Of a stretch of DNA of 64,000 nt, positions 61,419 to 64,000 are shown one piece after another. Every line of letters begins with the position of its first letter. Position 1 is the stretch's first letter. The position numbers and the translations under genes are program-made. The stretch is from Natronobiforma cellulositropha (GTDB taxonomy: Archaea; Halobacteriota; Halobacteria; Halobacteriales; Natrialbaceae): NCBI RefSeq assembly GCF_025629245.1, contig NZ_JANZXN010000030.1, positions 1 to 64,000 of the forward strand, read 5' to 3'. The notes beneath the pieces are model-generated. The model made no database searches. It was not told the DNA's origin and saw nothing but the letters and a program-made list of their open reading frames with translations.

Positions 61419-62672
61419 ATGAGTCGCTTCGCTCGCGAGCACCGGCGCGACGTGAACCGCCACCGGGACGGGGAATTGGCCGACCGGGATCGGCGAGTAT
61501 CACACAGAACCCGCTCGAGCGGGGCGACGGTGGCGAACGACTCTCGAGAGCAACAGGTCGCGGTGCTGGTCGGGCGACTCGGCGAGCGTACCGTCTACGA
61601 ACTGGCCGAACGCGGCGAACTGCCGCCGGGATACAACACCCCACTCGGCGAGGAAATCAGCGTCGCTCGCTACCGAAGCGAGGGTGGCGTCGACGTCGAG
61701 AGCGCCAGACGCTCGCTGGTCGCCCAGCGCCAGCGCACCCCGGCAGGCGAGAGCACGGCGCCCGACGTGGTCCGCGAGGTGCTGTCCCAGCCAGGCCAGG
61801 GTCTCGAGGGCGAGGTCCGCGAAACGATGGAGTCACGGCTCGGGTACCCGTTCGACGACGTGCGCATCCACACGGGCCCGAGGGCCGCAGCGGCCGCGAG
61901 CGCGCTCGAGGCGCGGGCGTTCACGGTGGGCAACCACGTGGTGTTCAACCGCGGTGAGTACGACCCCGACAGCCGCGAAGGCACCTACCTGCTCGCCCAC
62001 GAGTTGACCCACGTCCGCCAGCAGACCGGCGGGCGGATCGACACGTTCTCCGCGGACGAGGAGATTCCGGTCGCCCGAATCCCCATCGACGTCGAGCAGT
62101 ACCTCCAATCCGGGGGCGACACCGACGCGTTCCTCCAGTCCGAGAACGAACCGGACGACGACGACCCGCTCGTGTACCACGAGAAGGTCGACGAGGCGTT
62201 CACCGAGCGGGTGCGAGAGATCGCTGCCGAACTCGGTGCCGACCCGAACCACCTGATGGCGATCATGGCGTTCGAGACCGGCTACTCGTTCGATCCGGCC
62301 CAGGAGAACATGGCCGGGTCGGGGGCGACCGGTCTCATCCAGTTCATGCCACGGACCGCCGAGGGACTGGGGACGAGTACCGACGAACTCGCCGAGATGA
62401 CCGCACTCGAGCAACTCGAGTACGTCCGTGCGTACTTCCAGCCCTACGCAGGGAACCTCGACACGGTGGACGACTTCTACATGGCGGTGCTCTGGCCGGC
62501 GGCGGTCGGCGAGAGCGACGACTACGTCCTGTTCGAGGAGGGGACGATCCAGTACGAACAGAACGCGGGTCTCGACCACGACGGTGACGGCGTGATCACC
62601 AAAGCCGACGCCGCGAGAAGCGTCCGTGAGGCGCTCGCCGCGGGCCAGCGAGCGCTCGAGATCAGCGAGTGA
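61419..62672 (+). CDS. DUF4157 metallopeptidase-like protein fused to a lysozyme-like (SLT) domain
   Basis: The 417-residue protein has a DUF4157 domain (about residues 130-205): ESRLGYPFDDVRIHTGPRAA, RAFTVGNHVVFNRGEYD, and the zinc site HELTH (194-198) in LLAHELTHVRQQTGG. The C-terminal third (about 265-410) resembles a transglycosylase/lysozyme-like fold: MAIMAFETGYSFDP, then GSGATGLIQFMPRTAEGLG. It ends with a calcium-loop-like DHDGDGVITKADA. DUF4157 is common in proteins linked to contractile injection systems, but none of their genes are here. The ATG at 61419 is preferred over the upstream 61356 start. No signal peptide is visible. Confidence 0.8.
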   Translation: MSRFAREHRRDVNRHRDGELADRDRRVSHRTRSSGATVANDSREQQVAVLVGRLGERTVYELAERGELPPGYNTPLGEEISVARYRSEGGVDVESARRSLVAQRQRTPAGESTAPDVVREVLSQPGQGLEGEVRETMESRLGYPFDDVRIHTGPRAAAAASALEARAFTVGNHVVFNRGEYDPDSREGTYLLAHELTHVRQQTGGRIDTFSADEEIPVARIPIDVEQYLQSGGDTDAFLQSENEPDDDDPLVYHEKVDEAFTERVREIAAELGADPNHLMAIMAFETGYSFDPAQENMAGSGATGLIQFMPRTAEGLGTSTDELAEMTALEQLEYVRAYFQPYAGNLDTVDDFYMAVLWPAAVGESDDYVLFEEGTIQYEQNAGLDHDGDGVITKADAARSVREALAAGQRALEISE

Positions 62673-62681
62673 CCGACGAGA

Positions 62682-63521
62682 TCACTCCCAGTAGGTGATG
62701 ATCGCCTCGGCGCTTCCCTCCCCCTCGTCGACGGTCCGGACGGTCTCTTCGTAGGCGTCGTAGACGACACTCGAGAGCGGAAGCGTCGCCCCGGTCTCGC
62801 GGGCGACGGCGATCGCGTAGCCGACGTCTTTGTGCCAGATGGCGAGCGTGCCGAGACCCTCGAGTCGCTGACTGAAGTCGCGCTCGTAGTACTCTTCCTG
62901 AACGTCCATCTCGAAGAAGTCGCGGAGGAGACGGGCGTCGACGTCGGCGGCTTCGAGGAAGGTGACGAGTTCGGCGTCGAGGGCGCGCTGGCCGGCGTAG
63001 CGAAGCTGTAAGGCGAGTTTGAGGACGGTCGCGTCGCCGGGGTCGCCGACGAGGACGTGGTCGTTGGAGACGGTCTCGATGACCGCGCGGGCGGTCTCGT
63101 AGGCCCCCTCGCGAGCGCCGACCATCATCTGGGTGCCGGGTTTCGGTGCGGCCCCGGTCAGCGGCGCGTCGACGAAGTGGGCACCCCGGTCTGCACAGTA
63201 CTCCGCACAGGCGACGGCCGTCTCGGGGAGCGTCGTCGAGGCGTCGACGACGACCTGACCGGTCTCGAGCGCCGACAGAATCCCCCGCTCGCCGGTCATC
63301 GTCGCTTCGACCTCGGGTGAGCCGGGAAGTGCGAGGAGCAGGACGTCGACGCGGGTGGTGAGGTCCGCCGGATCGCTCGCCGCGCGAGCGCCGCGGTCGG
63401 TGGCAGCGGCGACCTGCTCGTCGGCGATGTCGTATACCCAGGGGTCGTAGCCGGTCTCGAGGAGGTCCTCGAGAAAGCGGGTGCCGATCACGCCGACGCC
63501 GAGGATGCCAACGGTCGTCAT
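62682..63521 (-). CDS. NAD(P)-dependent beta-hydroxyacid dehydrogenase-like protein
   Basis: The 279-residue protein belongs to the 3-hydroxyisobutyrate/tartronate semialdehyde reductase family. It has the Rossmann motif VGILGVGVIGTRFLEDLLET and the substrate-binding VDAPLTGAAPKPGTQMMVG (the DAP-x-TGG-like block). The catalytic Lys lies in the central helix TVLKLALQLRYAGQ. The domain-swapped helical C-terminus is present. The ATG at 63521 was chosen; the upstream open frame to 63629 is not coding. The exact acid is unknown. It converges on the DUF4157 gene, 9 bases apart. Confidence 0.87.
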   Translation of the reverse strand: MTTVGILGVGVIGTRFLEDLLETGYDPWVYDIADEQVAAATDRGARAASDPADLTTRVDVLLLALPGSPEVEATMTGERGILSALETGQVVVDASTTLPETAVACAEYCADRGAHFVDAPLTGAAPKPGTQMMVGAREGAYETARAVIETVSNDHVLVGDPGDATVLKLALQLRYAGQRALDAELVTFLEAADVDARLLRDFFEMDVQEEYYERDFSQRLEGLGTLAIWHKDVGYAIAVARETGATLPLSSVVYDAYEETVRTVDEGEGSAEAIITYWE

Positions 63522-63636
63522 GGTATAGGGCGGTGGCCGGACCACAATAAGCGTTGAGGCGGCGGCGAGCGACGGCGCGAGACGGTGAGTGGTCGAGCGC
63601 GACCGAGGCGCACGGTCTCGAGCGCTCACCCCAGAG

Positions 63637-64000
63637 TCAGTCCTTCCAGGAGGCGTAGTCGCGGTCGATCACGCGGTAGCGCCGTTCGATAGCGTCGAGT
63701 AACTCGAGGTCCTCGTCGTCGAGGGCGACGTCCGTGGCGGCGAGGTTCTCGCGCATGTGCGCGTCGCTCGAGGCTCTGGGAATGGCGGCGACGTTCGGTT
63801 TCGAGCACAGCCAGGCGAGCGAGACCTGCGCGGGTGAGGCGTCGTGTTTCCGTGCGACGGCGCGAACTTCGGGCACGTCGAACACCTCGCCGCGAGCGAG
63901 CGGGCAGTAGGCGACGAGCCAGTGGTCGTCCTCGAGCGCAGCGGCGCGGAGGTGCTCCTGTGGGAGCAGCGGGTGACACTCCACCTGGTTGGCGACGATG
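63637..64000 (-). CDS. Aldo/keto reductase, C-terminal part (cut by window edge)
   Basis: The last 121 codons of a reductase run off the right edge. They include IVANQVECHPLLPQ, VAYCPLARGEVFDV, SLAWLCSKPNVAAIPRASSD and the NADPH-binding ending. These match the AKR5-like/2,5-diketo-gluconate reductase type, different from the homologue at 2.9 kb. The catalytic Asp, Tyr and Lys lie outside the window. The substrate is not known. Confidence 0.88.
   Translation of the reverse strand, partial: IVANQVECHPLLPQEHLRAAALEDDHWLVAYCPLARGEVFDVPEVRAVARKHDASPAQVSLAWLCSKPNVAAIPRASSDAHMRENLAATDVALDDEDLELLDAIERRYRVIDRDYASWKD

Overview
The window is high-GC haloarchaeal chromosome. Its proteins are acidic, CTCGAG-type words are very frequent, TATA-like boxes often lie about 27 bases before a start codon (leaderless transcripts), and several families are known mainly from Halobacteria (RdfA and its SMC-like partner, the RPA1/Rpap1/Rpe operon, HTH-10 regulator, DUF5518, DUF5796, archaeal shikimate kinase). 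A Natrialbaceae-like genus is a guess only. No rRNA or tRNA gene was recognised.

Layout. 0-12.5 kb is mostly core: an SMC-like gene cut by the window edge with rdfA, an epimerase, an aldo/keto reductase, then a minus-strand replication/repair cluster (rpa1-rpap1-rpe-lhr), a histidine kinase and a membrane protein. 12.6-14.8 kb is accessory: a toxin-antitoxin-like pair, a non-coding element (copy A) and an orphan membrane protein. 15.3-18.7 kb carries nrdA-nrdB, whose small subunit has class Ic radical-site residues. 18.8-32.3 kb holds metabolic and regulatory singletons (MoaD-like, MFS, HTH-10, MsrA, sulfatase, cyclase, nucleotidyltransferase, pirin, sugar-acid-type SDR, TIM-barrel isomerase, Gfo/Idh/MocA) and ends with a tyrosine recombinase.

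32.8-43.9 kb looks like one metabolic/transport unit: an FAD oxidoreductase, a 42-aa Cys-rich peptide, an ArsP-type permease, a CxxC thioredoxin-like protein, an ArsR-type regulator, a five-gene peptide/nickel-type ABC importer whose binding protein appears circularly permuted, an amidohydrolase and a Rieske protein. Three promoters in it share a TAATAC + GATAAY pattern just before the start codons. The substrate is unknown.

43.9-48.7 kb has a TIM-barrel isomerase, an iron-type alcohol dehydrogenase and an mhqO-mhqD-mhqO-like quinone operon. 48.8-51.4 kb is an island: a broken transposase end, a tightly packed three-gene low-GC cassette of unknown function, a 260-bp MITE-like element (copy B) with inverted ends and a perfect 8-bp target duplication, and one isolated CRISPR-type repeat. 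51.4-57.6 kb returns to core genes (phosphatidylserine decarboxylase, SOUL protein, CDC48 ATPase, zinc proteins, shikimate kinase, chorismate mutase). 57.6-64 kb has a VapBC pair, a large PAS histidine kinase with a stop codon splitting off its N-terminus, a DUF4157 metallopeptidase-like protein fused to a lysozyme-like domain, an NAD-binding dehydrogenase and an aldo/keto reductase cut by the window edge.
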